From NCBI GenBank assembly GCA_033220425.1, contig CM065649.1:2976001-3040000 (forward strand): a stretch of DNA of 64,000 bases, given 5' to 3'. A model generated the notes under the pieces. It had not been told where the DNA came from. It did no database searches and saw nothing but the letters and a program-made list of their open reading frames with translations. Position 1 is the stretch's first letter. Each line of letters begins with the position of its first letter. Both the position numbers and the translations under genes were made by a program. This document shows, piece by piece, positions 1-14,600 of the stretch. This DNA comes from Lepraria neglecta. Lineage: Eukaryota; Ascomycota; Lecanoromycetes; Lecanorales; Stereocaulaceae.

Positions 1-2122
1 CTTAGGTTATTATTTAATTCGTAGATAACTCTCTTTAACTATTCCTTATCGCGTCCTAGGAAGTATTAGTATATTCTTTTCGTCGCGAGGTACTATAGAT
101 ATCTATTTTCCTTATATTCGTAGTAATAGCTATATCTATAGGGTAGTATTCTTACTGGCCCCTTAGCTATATTCCTCGGCGTACTATACTATACGTAGTA
201 AAGCGATATATATTCTTTCTATAGTATACTCTTATAACCTCGGTGATTCTAATCTATCCGATAGTCTAGCTATATATATTCTTTAGAGCTTTCTTCTTCT
301 TCCTTAGACGTAGTAGTTTTAGGTATTATCCTTCTTAGTAATCGTATTTCTTCCTACTTAGCTTCTAACGTGCTAAGGGCTTCTTTCTACTCTAGATCTA
401 TTTTGCTTTCTTCCTAATCCTACTTAGACTTTTCTTCTTAAGCCTTACTACTATCTTTAGTATTTAGGTTATTCCTATATTATTCCCTAATATATATATT
501 AAACTTCCTTATAAAGTCGTTATCGCTATTTTTAGATTCTTTATTAAGTTCTTCTTATATTATCCTATTATACTAGGAACTAATATCTTCTTCGACTTTA
601 TCCTATACTAGTAGAATCTCCTTAGGCGTACCGTTTATATTATCCTAGGTATATACTTTCTCTAGTACATTTAGCTACGGTTAATATACTATATTTTTCA
701 ACTTGTAGTCTCTAGTAAAGTAGCCCGGTTTACTATAGCTATAATACTTTAGTATTTTCTTATTACCCCCTTACTACTTCTTACCTCTAGCTAGCCCCCT
801 AAAGGCCTATTTGCCTTTCTTCTCCGTGAAGTCCAGTTCTATAGGCGTATACCCGTAGGGGTCGCGTTCTTTATATCCTAGGCGATAGCTCCTTAATTTA
901 GCGAAAAAGCTTAAGTATTCTATTCCGTTAACTCTTCCGTTATACCTCTTCTCTATAGTCCTTTTAAATAGCTTATTATTAATTTTAATTACTTCTTTAA
1001 TTAGTTTATTAAGGGTATTAATAATAATCCCTAACCTTATAAGCTCGTCTTTAATATTATCCTTAAGACCTCTCCGGTATATAGTTATTAATATATTATT
1101 ATCCTAGTTAGTCTTTACTATATATTACTAAAATTAAGTCGAGTACTCTAATATAGATTTCTTCTAGGTTATATACTAGATAGTTTATATTACTATATTA
1201 ACTTCGTTTAATAGACCGAATATATAGTAGATTTCAAGTCTAAATATAGCTATACTCTCTATCTATTATTTGATTTCGCTGTCTTTGTCGTTATCTTCTA
1301 TATACTTCTTTAGGAACGGATTAACCTACTTTTAGGCTCTTCTACGTAAGTAAGTAATAGTAAAGGTAGGATATTATTATATAGGTATAAGGTCTCCTTA
1401 GAACTTTAAGTAAAGTAATACCTAGGATAGCTATCCCTTGAGCTTATCTCTCTCTCCGTAGTATAAGTCGGGCTAGGCTATCTTAATATATCTACTAAGT
1501 CCTTTATTAATAGTTAGGCGTTATTATCTACTTCCTCCTCCTAAGGAGCTTAGGGTAGGTACCCTAGGGTCTCTTAGTATAGTACTTATCCTTAAGGGTG
1601 CTTAAAGTATTATAAACTATATTGCGTACGGTAGTCCGTTATATATAGATTGATTCTTAATAGGGATAGAGGTATAATAGAGTAAGAGGGTAAAGTAGGC
1701 TTTAAGTAATACTAAGCGGGTCTAGTATATAATTAGATAATATATATTTAGTGCCTAGCCTAAGAGATCTATTATATATAGTAAATAATTGAATAGCAAG
1801 TTAAGTACAATACTCTAAGTAGTACAAGTAGTACTCCGTATATATAGATATACGAAATCCATACTAAGTATTCCTGATCGCACTGGTCGCACTAATCGCA
1901 CCGCGCTTATTGCGACTACTACGCTTATCGCTTAATATACCAAGCCTTCTTAATCGCACTAATCGTACTAATCGCACCGCGCTCATTGCGACTACTACGC
2001 TCATCGCTTAATATGCCAAGCCTTTAGGGTCTGTCCGAGTCGGATACCGATTCGTCGACTCGAACTATAACGGGCGCTACGCTCCTTGAGCGTATCCCTA
2101 ATTATATTTCCTGATCGTAACA
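1..2122 (-). mobile_element. Ty3/Gypsy chromovirus, gag part and 5' LTR (element D, runs off left edge)
   Basis: Reverse-strand LTR retrotransposon fossil. Bases 1-1607 are the reverse complement of the gag region of the element at 4886-11666, including a zinc-knuckle-like stretch near 700-740. The 5' LTR is 1608-2122, with its outer end reading TGTTACGA on the reverse strand. It lies inside the recombinase domain of the tyrosine-recombinase retroelement; the five bases next to the LTR (2123-2127, AGGTA) should be the target duplication, with the partner outside the window. It is broken many times, mostly by RIP-like change. Family call is firm because the LTR matches that of element A. Confidence 0.85.
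1608..2122 (-). repeat. LTR of element D (515 bp)
   Basis: Same length and order of parts as the two LTRs of element A. It contains two tandem copies of a roughly 75-bp block rich in GCGAT/GCGCAAT motifs in the U3 part, and a small hairpin TACGCTC-aag-GAGCGTA near the outer end. Confidence 0.85.
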
Positions 2123-3758
2123 AGGTAGCGGCCCCCCTATAGAAGGAGTATCCTGAATAATAACCTTCTACCCTAAGTGATATAAGTACTTAACGAAGGT
2201 AACTTATAGTAATCTCCCTTATAAATACAGAGCCTCCTAGCTAGAAGAGGGGACTATTTAGTATAGTCTTCTACTTGAATAAATAGCGTAACGCCTTGAC
2301 TATATATACTCTATTACCGGAAGCTATAATAGTAAGAGTAATACCCTATCTAAAAGGGTCCGTTTTTAATACTAGGAGGGTAAGCTCTAGATAGTTCTTA
2401 TATAGCCTTACTAAGTAACGAGTTAGGAACTACTAGCTAAATTCGTAATTATTATAATCTTTTGCGGTATAGATAAACTCCCCTATATAGAGGAATACGG
2501 CGAATACAAGGCAAAAGGCTATATATAATATTAAACTAGTCTCGTTATACTGGTTAAAATAAGGGAGGATCTATAGTAGTAGATCCTTAGTAATAGGACG
2601 TCTTTCTTTTATCCCGGTCTCGCCCTATAGGCGTCGTATACCCGCTATTATACGTTCCAATTATAGGTTATAAAATACTACAAGGCCCCTATAGCCTATA
2701 TCTATATACGTTAATCTAACGCCTGTTAAGTAGGCCTTAACTATCTTTACCTTGACCCGTTTCGTACTAAGATCTACTATCTAGCTAGCTAATAAGTTTA
2801 CTATCGCTAGGAAGGGAGGTATACTCCCCCTAAGTATATAATAGGTAATATATAACTACGTTAGTATAGTATACGTTTTTCGGGTTTTTATTACTAACCC
2901 CTACTATAGGAGTCAAGCGGCTTCTCGTGGTAGTACGGTCTAACTATACCAAGATTATAGTAGGTCCCGCCCTGACTCGGCGGGGATATAGCTAGGTAAC
3001 CTAGCTGAGGGTATCTATTAGCGATTTTTCGATATCGGAATCGCGAGAGGTTATTAGCCAGTTAGTTAGCTCCTATTAGAATCTATTCCGGAACCAAATA
3101 GATATTATATCTAGCCGTAAATATAGCTATATCCCTTAGTAGGGCTATAGCTAGTCTATAGATCAAGGATTTATATAGCCTATAGATATAGGTATTATTA
3201 TCGCAATAAAGGGTTAATTTTAATCCCCGGAGTCGTTCTAACTATAGCTATATTGCGTAAAGAATAGCCTTTATTTCTTTAAATTATATATCTTTACGAT
3301 AATAGCGTGTAGCGACCGGTATACTAAAGACGTCCTGGACCGAGTATAAATAGGCTAGGTGATTAAGAATGTAGCCCCCTATACCAAGCCTCCTAGAGGC
3401 GTCAGTCTATATATACTACGATAGTCGACTAATAATATAACGTAGTAGTTTAAGGCCATTCTAGTCCTTTAGGAAGGTATACTACTATAGTAGATTAGCC
3501 CTTATAGCTACGGTAATATATAGGATAGCTATTAGCCTCCGAATTACGTTAAAAAGTCGCCTTAAGAAGGCTCTTCCTAGAACTATAATTTTAGTAGTAA
3601 ATGATAGAAAACCGACTACTAACTCAAGTTCCGAATATAGGATTATAGGCCTTTTAAGGAGGCCTTATACTATATTTCTTACCCTATCTAGCTTATCTAG
3701 AGAGAGTCGTGCCTATATAAGGATACTATCGAATTTAATTCCTATAAAGTCGGCTTTT
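2123..3758 (-). mobile_element. Tyrosine-recombinase retroelement (DIRS/Ngaro-like), RNase H and recombinase part (element C)
   Basis: Reverse-strand translation shows an RNase H-like block around 2950-3310 (KEIKAILYAI at its start, a later LANNLSRFRY-like end) followed by a tyrosine recombinase-like domain (about 2130-2800) whose distal box reads like H/Y-S-F-x-R-G-A-A-T, a DIRS-type signature. Domain order RT - RNase H - YR, with the RT on the far side of the inserted element B, fits DIRS/Ngaro elements and not Ty3/Gypsy or Copia. The left end is interrupted by element D. Heavily broken fossil; no full element remains in the window. Confidence 0.7.
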
Positions 3759-4182
3759 TGTTAGAACTAGGGGTTCTAATAGGACTATCCTATAGAATAC
3801 GGTACTATAGATAGGACTAGTAACTAGAGCGATAGGCGCAATAGAAGCTAAGCGACTATGGCGACTATAGATAATAGGCGCTATAGGCGCAACGCGACCA
3901 AGGCGACTATAAAGGGCTTGGCATAGATTTCCTATTGCTATATATACAAGTACTTACTTACTACTTGGAGTATCGTGCTTAACTCATCTATTTACATCTA
4001 GTATCTACTACTTGCGATAGATCTCTTAAGCTAGGTACTAAATATATATATTATCTAATTATATACTAGACCCGCTTAGTATATATTAAAGCCTACTTTA
4101 TACTCTTACTCTATTATATACCTATCCTAGTAAGAATCAATCTATACTACGGAACCGTCGGTACGTAATACGATTCGTAATA
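3759..4182 (+). repeat. 5' LTR of element B (424 bp)
   Basis: Starts TGTTAGAAC. Its second half (TATA-like stretch, then the block containing GATAGATCTCTTAAGC and AGACCCGCTTAG) is shared with the LTRs of elements A, D, E and the solo LTR at 62982, while the first half is its own. Confidence 0.88.
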
Positions 4183-4885
4183 CTTTAAGTACCCTTAAGG
4201 ATAAGTACTATACTAAGAGACCCTAGGGTACCTACCCCAAGCTCCTTAGGAGGAGGAAGCGGATAATAACGCCCAACTATTAACGAAGGAATCAGTAGGT
4301 ATATCAAGATAGCCTAGCTCGACTTATACTATAGAGAAAGGGATAAGCTCGAGGGATAGCTATCCTAGGTATTACTATATCTAAAGTTCCAAGGGGACTT
4401 AATACCTATTTAATAATACCCGACCTTCGCTATTACTTACTTACGTAGAAGAGCCTAAAAGTAGGTTAATCTATTCCTAAAGAAATATATAGAAGACGAC
4501 GACGAAGACAGCGAAATCAAATTATAGATAGAGAGTATAGCTATATTTAGACTCGAAATCCGCCGTATATTCGGTCCGTTAAACGAAATTAATATAGTAA
4601 TACGAACTATTTAGTATATAACCCAAAAGAAATCTATATTAGAGTACTCGACTTAATTTTAGCAATATATAGCAAAGACTAACTAGGATAATAATATATT
4701 AATAACTATATACCGAAGAGGCCTTAAGGATAATATTAAAGATAAACTTATAAGATTAGGGATTATTATTAATACCCTCGATAAGCTAATCGAAGAAGTA
4801 ATCGAAATTAATAATAAGCTATTCGAAAGGACTATAGAAAAAAGATATAACGGAGGAGTCGGCGGAATAGGATACTCGAGCTTTT

Positions 4886-5400
4886 TGTTACGATTAGGAA
4901 ATATAATTAGGGATACGCTCAAGGAGCGTAGCGCCCGTTATGGTTCGAGTTAACGAATCGGTATCCGACTCAGATAGACCCTGAAGGCTTGGCATTTTAA
5001 GCGATAAGCGCAGTAGTCGTAATAAGCGCGGTGCGATTAGTGCGATTAGTACAATCAAGAAGGCTTGGCATGTTAAGCGATGAGCGCAGTAGTCGCAATG
5101 AGCGCGGTACGATTAGTACGACTAGTACGATCAGGAATACTTAGTATAGATTTCGTATATCTATATATACAGAGTACTACTCGTACTACTTAGAGTATCG
5201 TGCTTAACTTACTATTCAATTATTTACTATATATAATAGATCTCTTAGGCTAGGTACTAAATATATATTATCTAATTATATACTAGACCCGCTTAGTATT
5301 ACTTAAAGTCTACTTCACCCTCTTACTCTATTATACCTCTATCCCTATTAAGAATCAATCTATATATAACGGACTACTATACGTAATATAGTTTATAATA
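4886..5400 (+). repeat. 5' LTR of element A (515 bp)
   Basis: Aligns end to end with 11152-11666. The two differ mainly at C/T and G/A positions, with this copy the more TA-rich. The U3 part has the tandem GCGAT-rich block and the TACGCTC/GAGCGTA hairpin. Confidence 0.9.
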
Positions 5401-8400
5401 CTTTAAGTACCCTTAAGGATAAGTACTATACTAAGAGACCCTAGGGTATCTACCCTAAGCTCCTTAGGAGGAGGAAGTAGATAATAATACCTAACTATTA
5501 ATAAAGGACTTAGTAGATATATTAAGATAGCCTAGCCCGACTTATACTATAGAGAGAGAGATAAGCTTAAGGGATAGCTATCCTAGATATTACTTTACTT
5601 AAAGTTCTAAGGAGACCTTATACCTATATAATAATATCCTACCTTTACTATTACTTACTTATATAGAAGAGCCTAAAAGTAGGTTAATCCGTTCCTAAAG
5701 AAGTATATAGAAGATAATAATAAAGATAGCGAAATCAAATAATAGATAGAGAGTATAGCTATATTTAGACTCGAAATCCGCCGTATATTCGGTCTATTAA
5801 ACGAAGTTAATATAGTAATATAAACTATCTAGTATATAACCTAGAAGAAATCTATATTAGAGTACTCGACTTAATTTTAGTAATATATAGTAAAGACTAA
5901 CTAGGATAATAATATATTAATAACTATATACTAGAGAGGTCTTAAGGATAATATTAAAGACGAGCTTATAAGGTTAGAGATTATTATTAATACCCTTAAT
6001 AAACTAATTAAAGAAGTAATTAAAATTAATAATAAGCTATTTAAAAGGACTATAGAGAAGAGGTATAACGGAGGAGTTAGTAGAATAGAATACTTAAGCT
6101 TTTTCGCTAAATTAAGGAGCTATTACCTAGAATATAAAGAATACGACCCCTATAGGTATATATCTATAGAACTAGACTTTACGGAGAAGAAAGGTAAATA
6201 GGCCTTTAGGGGGCTAGCTAGGGGTAAGAAGTAGTAAAACGGCAATAAGAAAATACTAAAGTATTATAGCTATAGTAAACCGGGCTACTTTACTAGAGAC
6301 TATAAGTCGAAAAATATAGTATATTAACCGCAGCTAAATATACTAGAGAAAGTATATACCTAGGATAATATAGACGGTACGCCTAAGGAGATTCTACTAG
6401 TATAGGATAAAGTTAAAGAAGATATTAGTTCCTAGTATAATAGGATAATATAAGAAGAACTTAATAAAGAATCTAAAAACGGCGATAATAACTTTATAAG
6501 GAAGTTTAATATATATATTAGGGAATAATATAGGAACGACCTAAATACTAAAGATAGTAGTAAGGCTTAAGAAGAAAAGTCTAAGTAGGATTAGGAAGAA
6601 AGCAAAATAGATCTAGAGTAGGAAGAAGCCCTTAGTATATTAGAAGCTAAGTAGGAAGAAATATAACTACTAAGAAGGATAATACCTAAAACTACTATAT
6701 CTAAGAAAGAAGAAGAAAGCTCTAAGGAATATATATAGCTAGACTATCGGATAGATCGGAATCACCGAGGTTATAAGAGTATACTATAGGAAGAATATAT
6801 ATCGCTTTACTATATATAGTATAGTATACTAAGGAATATAGCCAAGGGGCTAGTAAGAATACTACCCTACGGATATAGCTATTACTACGAATATAAGGAA
6901 AATAGATATCTATAGTACCTCGCGACGAAAAGAATATACTAATACTTCCTAGAATACAATAAGAAATAGTTAAAGAGAGTTATCTACGAATTAAATAATA
7001 ACCTAAATACTAGAGAATACTATTTAATAGAATAGTACGCCTATCTATATAATAACTATAAGAAGTATATATAGTCGAAGTTAAAGATAGGGTTCCTACT
7101 CCTATAAGCGGGAAAAGAGTAATCCCTTATAGCAGGGGTAGCTATAAGGAGATTAATATATTAACCCCTAAATAATATCTATATTCCGCGCAATACGATA
7201 TATATATAAAGATACTAGTAATTATTAACGGACAGCGGACCGTTACGATAATAGATTCTAGAGCTACTAGAAACTTTATCTCGCGAGACTTAGTATAAAT
7301 AACTAGAATACTAACTCGAAAGAAGTTATAGTAGTATAATCTTTAGATAGCCGATAGGTTAATACTATTAATAGGAAAGGTAGACGAAGAGATACTTTCG
7401 TTACCTATTATAATTTAGTACTACTATAAGGAGATTACCTTTAATATTATTAGGATAGCTACCTATTATATAATTTTAGGAATACCTTAGTTAAAGAAGT
7501 ATAACCTAATAATTAATTAGGCTCGAGGAGTACTCAAGATAGATTAATCCGGAAATATCACTAGGATTATACCTATATATTAGTAGTATTTAATAGTAGA
7601 TAAGAAGTCGAACCGAAGACCGGTCGAGGTATATATTACCTTAGCTTCATATAAGGACGGTACTAAAGGGTAGTCCGACTCTATAGTTACTAGTAAAGGT
7701 TAGTAGAATAATAAAGTAAGAGTTAAGGGAGGAACTAATATACTCTCTATCCCTCAGGAATATAGTAAGTAGGTATACTTATTCAAGGAAGAGACGAATA
7801 TAGAAGTATTACCTAAGTATTAGCTATAGGATTATAAGATCGAACTCGAACCTAGTAAGTAACTAATATTTAGACCTATTTACGTATTATTAGAAAAGGA
7901 ACTTAAAGTACTTCGCGGGTATATTAACGAGAACCTTAAAAAAGGATTTATTTAAGAATCTAAATTACTAGTAGGTTACCTAATCCTCTTTGTACTAAAG
8001 AAGGATAGAAGCTTATAACTATACGTTAACTATTAAAAGTTAAACGATATTATAATCAAGAATAGATATCCTTTACCTAATATTAGTAAGCTATAGGATT
8101 AGCTTAGGAAAGTAAAGATATTTACTAAACTAGATCTTAGAGGTATATATAACCTAATTTAGATAAAAGGAGGCGAAGAATAGAAAACTACCTTCCGAAC
8201 GAGATATAGCTATTATAAGTATCTAGTAATACCGTTTAGACTTACTAATATACTAGTAACCTACTAAGCACTTATTAATAATATTATACGAGTATACTTA
8301 GATTAAATAGCGATAGCGTACCTCGACGATATACTAATTTATTCTAAGAATAAGAAAGAATATATTACGTATATATAGGATATCCTTAGATATCTATTAT

Positions 8401-11151
8401 AAGTAAAACTTCTTCTTAAACTAGAAAAGTACGAATTCTATAGGGAATTAGTAGAGTTTCTAGGATTTATAGTTAGTATAAAAGGTATTAGTATAAGCCC
8501 GGAGAAGATTAAGGCTATAGCTAAATAGCCTATACTACAGGACGTCAAAGCAGTATAAAGCTTCTTAGGATTTGCTAACTTTAATAGGAAGTTTATCGAG
8601 GGCTACTCTAAGAAGGTACTACCGCTAACGGATATTACTAAGAAGAATATCGGATTTATATAGGGAAAAGACTAATAGAAGGCGTTTAATATACTAAAGA
8701 AGGTATATACGGATCTACCGGTACTCTGTACCTTTTAAATAAACGAGCTAGCTCGTATCGAAACGGATATATTAGATCTTGTAATAGGAGTATACTTATA
8801 CTAGATAAAAGACTAAAAATAGTATCTAGTTATCTACTATTCAAGGAAGATATTAGTAGTAGAATAGAACTATAATATATATAATAAGGAGTTACTTGCC
8901 GTAGTATATATACTTTAGAACTGGCGAGTATACGCAGAAAGCTACTCGGACTTAACTATCTTTACGGACTATAAGAACCTTCTTAACTTTATAACAATAA
9001 AGGAGTTAAATAGATAACAGGTCCGATAGTTAGAACTACTAGGTTAATATAAGTTCAAGATAACCTATACCCTAGGGAAGGATAATAGTCGAGTAGATAC
9101 CCTTAGTAGGCGATTAGACTATATAGAAGAAAAGGATATTATAGAACGACCAATCCTAAAGAAAGAAGCCGATAGATTATTAGTACTATACTAGGTATTA
9201 GCTATAACCCTTTATATAATAGGACCTAATATAACTAATAGGATTATAAAGGCCTATAAAGATAATATATTTATAATAATCCTAAGAAAGGATTAGCCGG
9301 ATACGGTATTACTTAAATACTAGGGGAAAACTTATCTACCTGAATAATATATAGAAGAAGTAATTAGGGATTACTACGACGACCTATTATAAGGTTATCC
9401 GGGAGTTACTAAGATAGTAGAACTCCTAGGACGAGGATACGCAGCGCTAAAACTTCGAGCGCGTGTTAAATAATATATTAAAGAATATATTTAATACTAG
9501 TAGAATAAGTCTATATAATATGCCAAATATAGATAAATATAATTTATACCAGTTCTAGAATCACTATAGGACGACGTTATAATAGACTTTATAGTTAAGT
9601 TACTACTATCTAAGGATCTAGCTACGCAGGATACCTTTGATTCAATTATAGTTATTATAGATAAACTAACGAAGTATACTATTATAGTACCTTTCAAGGA
9701 AACCTATAAAGTAGATCAACTAGTATTCGTACTGCTAGATAGGCTAATAAGGGATTATAGTATACTAAAGTCGATTATATTAGATAGAGACAAGCTCTTT
9801 ATATCTAATTACTAGAAGATACTTATCGGAGTAATTAGAACGAAACTAAGAATATTAATAGTATACTATCTATAGATAGATAGATAAATAGAACGTATAA
9901 ATTAGATAATAGAAGCGTACCTTAGGTACTACGTTAACTAGAAATAGGATAACTAGGTATTACTACTTCTAATAGTATAACTAGTATATAATAATAAGAT
10001 ATTAGATATAATAAAGCTAATACTATTCTTTACTAATTATAGAAAGAATATAAATACTTTTCTATAATCTAGGGAGGGACCTAATATAGAAAAAGCCTTA
10101 GTAAAGGCGGATAAGCTAAAGAATTTATATAAGGATATATAAAGATCTATTAAAAGCTTAAATTCTAAACTAAAGGAATGAATTAATAAGAAAAGAAAGA
10201 ATATTCCTTAGCTAAAAAAGGGGGATAAAGTATACCTCCTAATAAAAAATATAAGAACGATAAGACTAAGTAAGAAACTAGATTATATTAAGGTCGGACT
10301 ATTCTTAATTAAATAGGTAAAAGGACCTATTAACTATAAACTCGAGCTTCTACCTAACGCTAAGGTATATCCGGTATTCTATATCTTACTCTTAGAGCTA
10401 GTAGACTCTAATATACCCTTATAGGAAATATTTCATTATAACGTTAAAGAAGAAACGGAGTTCGAGGTCGAGAGGATTCTAAATTAGGTTAATTAGAAGT
10501 ATCTAGTTAAATAGAAAGGGTATAATAATACCGAAAATACCTAGGAACCTCTTAGGAACCTCCGGAACTGCTAGGACCTTCTATAGGAGTTCCAGGAACG
10601 ATCGGGAAGGAGGACTAATTAGTTCCGTCTAGGAAGCCAAACTATTCGGACGAGATATTAAATATCTAGCTATTAGGAACGCTTAGGATAGACCGCTAGT
10701 CTTCTTCTAACTCCTTAATATTCTATATCTCTTAGTCTATAATCTTCCGCTTTTTATCTTTAAGTTATTTATACTACGTCTAAAGGCGTATTAGTATAGC
10801 CTAAAGATATATAGACTCTTCCGTATTATAAGCTAACTCTTCGCGTATAGTTTTTAACTATAACTATACTTCCTTTCATTCTATCTCGATATAATATATC
10901 TTAAGGGGCGATACTATAAGGTTATATTTTCTACCGCTACCTATATAGTTAGAATACCTATCGGAACCTATACCTATTAAGTACTACTTACTACTAGCAA
11001 TATATCGGGAATACGGCCGTATCACGACTTCGGTTAGCTTACTAGCCAATACCGTTCGGCGGACGGTCGGTTTATCTGAATATTTAGTATATCGGGGTAG
11101 TATAAAGGATAGATAGTTTCTCAGGACGAGAAATCTAGGAGAGGGAGCTAA

Positions 11152-11666
11152 TATTATAATCAGGAAATATGATTAGGGATACGCTCAAGGAGCGTAGCGC
11201 CCGTTATGGTTCGAGTTAATAAATTAGTATCCGACTCGGATAGACCCTGAAGGCTTGGCATATTAAGCGATAAGCGCAGTAGTCGCAATAAGCGCGGTGC
11301 GATTAGTGCGATTAGTACGATCAAGAAGGCTTGGTATATTAAGCGATAAGCGTAGTAGTCGCAATAAGCGCGGTGCGATTAGTGCGACCAGTGCGATCAG
11401 GAATGCTTGGTATGGATTTCGTATATCTATATATACGGAGCACTGCTCGCACCATTTAGAGTATCGTACTTAACTTGCTATTTAATTATTTACTATATAC
11501 GATAGATCTCTTAGGCTAGGTACTAAATATATATCATCTAATTATATACTAGACCCGCTTAGTATTACTTGAAGCCTGCTTCACCCTCTTACTCTATTAT
11601 ACCTCTATCCCTATTGAGAATCAATCTATATATAACGGACTACCGCACGCAACGTAGTTCGTAACA
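11152..11666 (+). repeat. 3' LTR of element A (515 bp)
   Basis: Ends TCGTAACA, followed directly by the CTTTT target duplication. It keeps more C and G than the 5' LTR, so the two LTRs were mutated unequally. Confidence 0.9.
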
Positions 11667-14600
11667 CTTTTTTACTAAATCGAAGAGCTACCGCCTAGGA
11701 TATAAGGAATACGGCCCTTATAGATATATATTAATAGAATTGGACTTCACGGAGAAGAAAGGCAAATAGGCCTTTAGAGGGCTAGCTAGGGGCAAGAAGC
11801 AGCAAGGGGGCAGAAAGAAAATACTAACGTATTATAGCTATAGTAAACCGGGCCACTTCACTAGAGACTACAAGTCGAAAAATATAGTATATCGACTACA
11901 GCTGAATATACTAGAGAAGGTACAAACCTAGGACGATATAGACGGTACGCCTAAGGAAGTTCTACTAATATAGGATAAAGTTGAAGAAGACGTCGACTCC
12001 TAGTATAATAGAATAATATAAGAACGAATCCGGAAGCGAGGACAAACTTATAGAGGACGTTAACTTATAAGCTAAAGAAGATTTAGATATTAGAGATAGT
12101 AGCGATACTTAGGAAGAATCTAAATAGGATTAGAAAGAAGAAGGGATAGACCTAGAGTAGAAAGAAGCCCTTAGCACGTTAGAAGCTAAGTAGGAAGAAA
12201 TATAACCACCAAGGGGATTAATACCTAGATCTACTACGTCTAAGGAAAAGAAGAACTCTAAGGAACTATAATAGGACGATAAGAAACTAGATTATCGATA
12301 AGATCGGAATTATCGAAGACACAAAGAGTTACTATAGGAAGATTATACCACGCTTTACTACGTATAGTATAGCACGCCAAGAAGTTATAGAAAAGAACTA
12401 GTAAAGAAAGCTTACTATAGATAAGACTTCTATTATAACTATAAAAGAAATAGATATAAGTTTTATCTAGTAATAAAAAGACTTTACTAGTTCTTCCTAG
12501 GGAATAATATAGATTAGTTAGAACGCGTTAAGAAAGAAATAATATACTATCTATATACGGAGAGATGCTATCTAAAGGAATAGTATACCTATTTATATAA
12601 TAACTATACGGAATATATAAAAGTAAAATCCGAAGTAGGATTCCTACTCCTAATAGCGAAGTAGATAGAATCCGTATCGGATTTTCTATAGGGAAAAGAG
12701 TAATCCCTTATAGTAGGGGTAGCTATAAGGAGATTAATATATTAACCCCTAAATAATATCTGTGTTCTATATAATACGATATATATATGAAAATACCGGT
12801 AATCGTTAACGGATAGCGGACCGTTGCGATAATAGATTCTAGAGCTACTAGAAACTTTATCTCGCGAGACTTAGTATAAATAATAGGAATACTAACTCGG
12901 AAGAAGCTATAATAGTACGACCTTTAGATAGCCGACGGGTTAATACTATTAATAGGGAAGGTAGACGAAGAGATACTTTCGTTACCTATTATAATTTAGC
13001 GCTACTATAAGGAAATTACCTTTAATATTATTAGGATAGCTACTTATTATATAATTTTAGGAATACCTTAGTTAAAGAAGTATAATCCAATAATCGATTA
13101 GACAAGAGGAGTACTCGAGATTAGACGATTTGGCTATATTACTAAGATCGAACCTATATATCGATAGTATACGATAATAGATAAGAAGTCGAATCGAAAA
13201 CTAGTCGAGGTATATATTACCTTAGCTTCACACAAGGACGGTACTAAATAGTAGTCCGACTCTATAGTTACTAGTAAAGGTTAGCGGGACAAAGAAGTAA
13301 GAGTTAAGGGAGGAATCGATATACCCTCCGTCCCTTAAGAGTATAGTAAGTAGGCGTACTTATTTAAGGAAGAGACGAATATAGAAGTATTACCTAGGTA
13401 TTAGCTATAGGATTATAAGATCGAACTCGAACCTAGTAGACAATCGATATTTAGACCTATTTACGTATTATCGGAGAAGGAACTTAAGGTACTTTACGGG
13501 TATATTAATAAGAACCTCAAAAAGGATTTATTCGGGAATCCAAATCACTAGTAGGTTATCCTATCCTCTTTGTACTAAAAAAGGATAGAAGCTTAAGACT
13601 ATACGTCGACTATCGAAAGTTAAACGATATTACTATCAAGAATAGATATCTATTACTAAATATAGGGGAGCTATAGGATCGGCTCGGCAAAGCAAAGATA
13701 TTTACTAAACTGGATCTTAGAGGCGTATATAATCTAATATAAATAAAAGAAGGCGAAGAATAGAAAACTACCTTCCGAACAAGATATAGCTACTACAAGT
13801 ATCTAGTAATACCGTTTAGACTTACCAACGTACTAGTAACCTACTAAGTACTTATTAATAATATTATACGAGTATACTTAGATTAAATAGCGATAGCGTA
13901 TCTTAATAATATACTAATCTATTCTAAGAATAAGAAAGAATATATAGAGTATATATAGGATATCCTCGGATACCTATTATAAGTAAAACTTCTTCTTAAA
14001 CTAGAAAAGTACGAATTCTATAAGGAATTAGTAGAATTCCTAGGGTTTATAGTTAGTACGAAAGGTATTAGTATAAGCCTAGAAAAGATCAAGGCTATCG
14101 CTAAATAGCCTATACTATAGGATATCAAAGTAGTATAAAGCTTCTTAGGATTTGCTAACTTTAATAGGAAGTTTATCGAGGGCTACTCCAAGAAGATACT
14201 ACCTCTAATAGATATTATAAAGAAGGATATCGGGTTTATATAGGGAAAAGACTAATAGAAATTATTTAATACATTAAAGAAAGTATATATAGATCTACTA
14301 GTACTCTATACCTTTTAGGCTAACGAACCGGCCCGTATCGAAATAGATACCTTAGATCTTATAATCGGAGTATACCTATATTAAATAAAAGACTAAAAGT
14401 AGTATCTAGTTACCTACTATTCAAGGAAGATATTAGTAGTAGAATAGAACTATAATATATATAATAAGGAACTACTTGCCGTAGTATATATATTATAGAA
14501 CTAGCGAGTATACGCAGAAAGCTACTCGGATCTAACTATCTTCACGGATTATAAGAATCTTCTTAACTTTATAATAACGAAAGAGTTAAATAGAAGATAA

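Larger units (their letters stand above)
4886..11666 (+). mobile_element. Ty3/Gypsy chromovirus (element A), nested in element B
   Basis: Complete outline of 6781 bp: LTRs 4886-5400 and 11152-11666 (515 bp each), ends TGTTACGA/TCGTAACA, target duplication CTTTT at 4881-4885 and 11667-11671, lying within the gag of element B. Parts: gag 5.4-7.1 kb with a zinc-knuckle-like stretch near 6.26-6.30 kb, protease near 7.2-7.5 kb, reverse transcriptase 7.85-8.4 kb with a Y-L-D-D-I-L box, RNase H 8.7-9.1 kb, integrase 9.4-10.1 kb, chromodomain 10.46-10.56 kb. Youngest layer of this nest, yet already broken throughout by RIP-like transitions; no long open frame remains. Confidence 0.9.
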
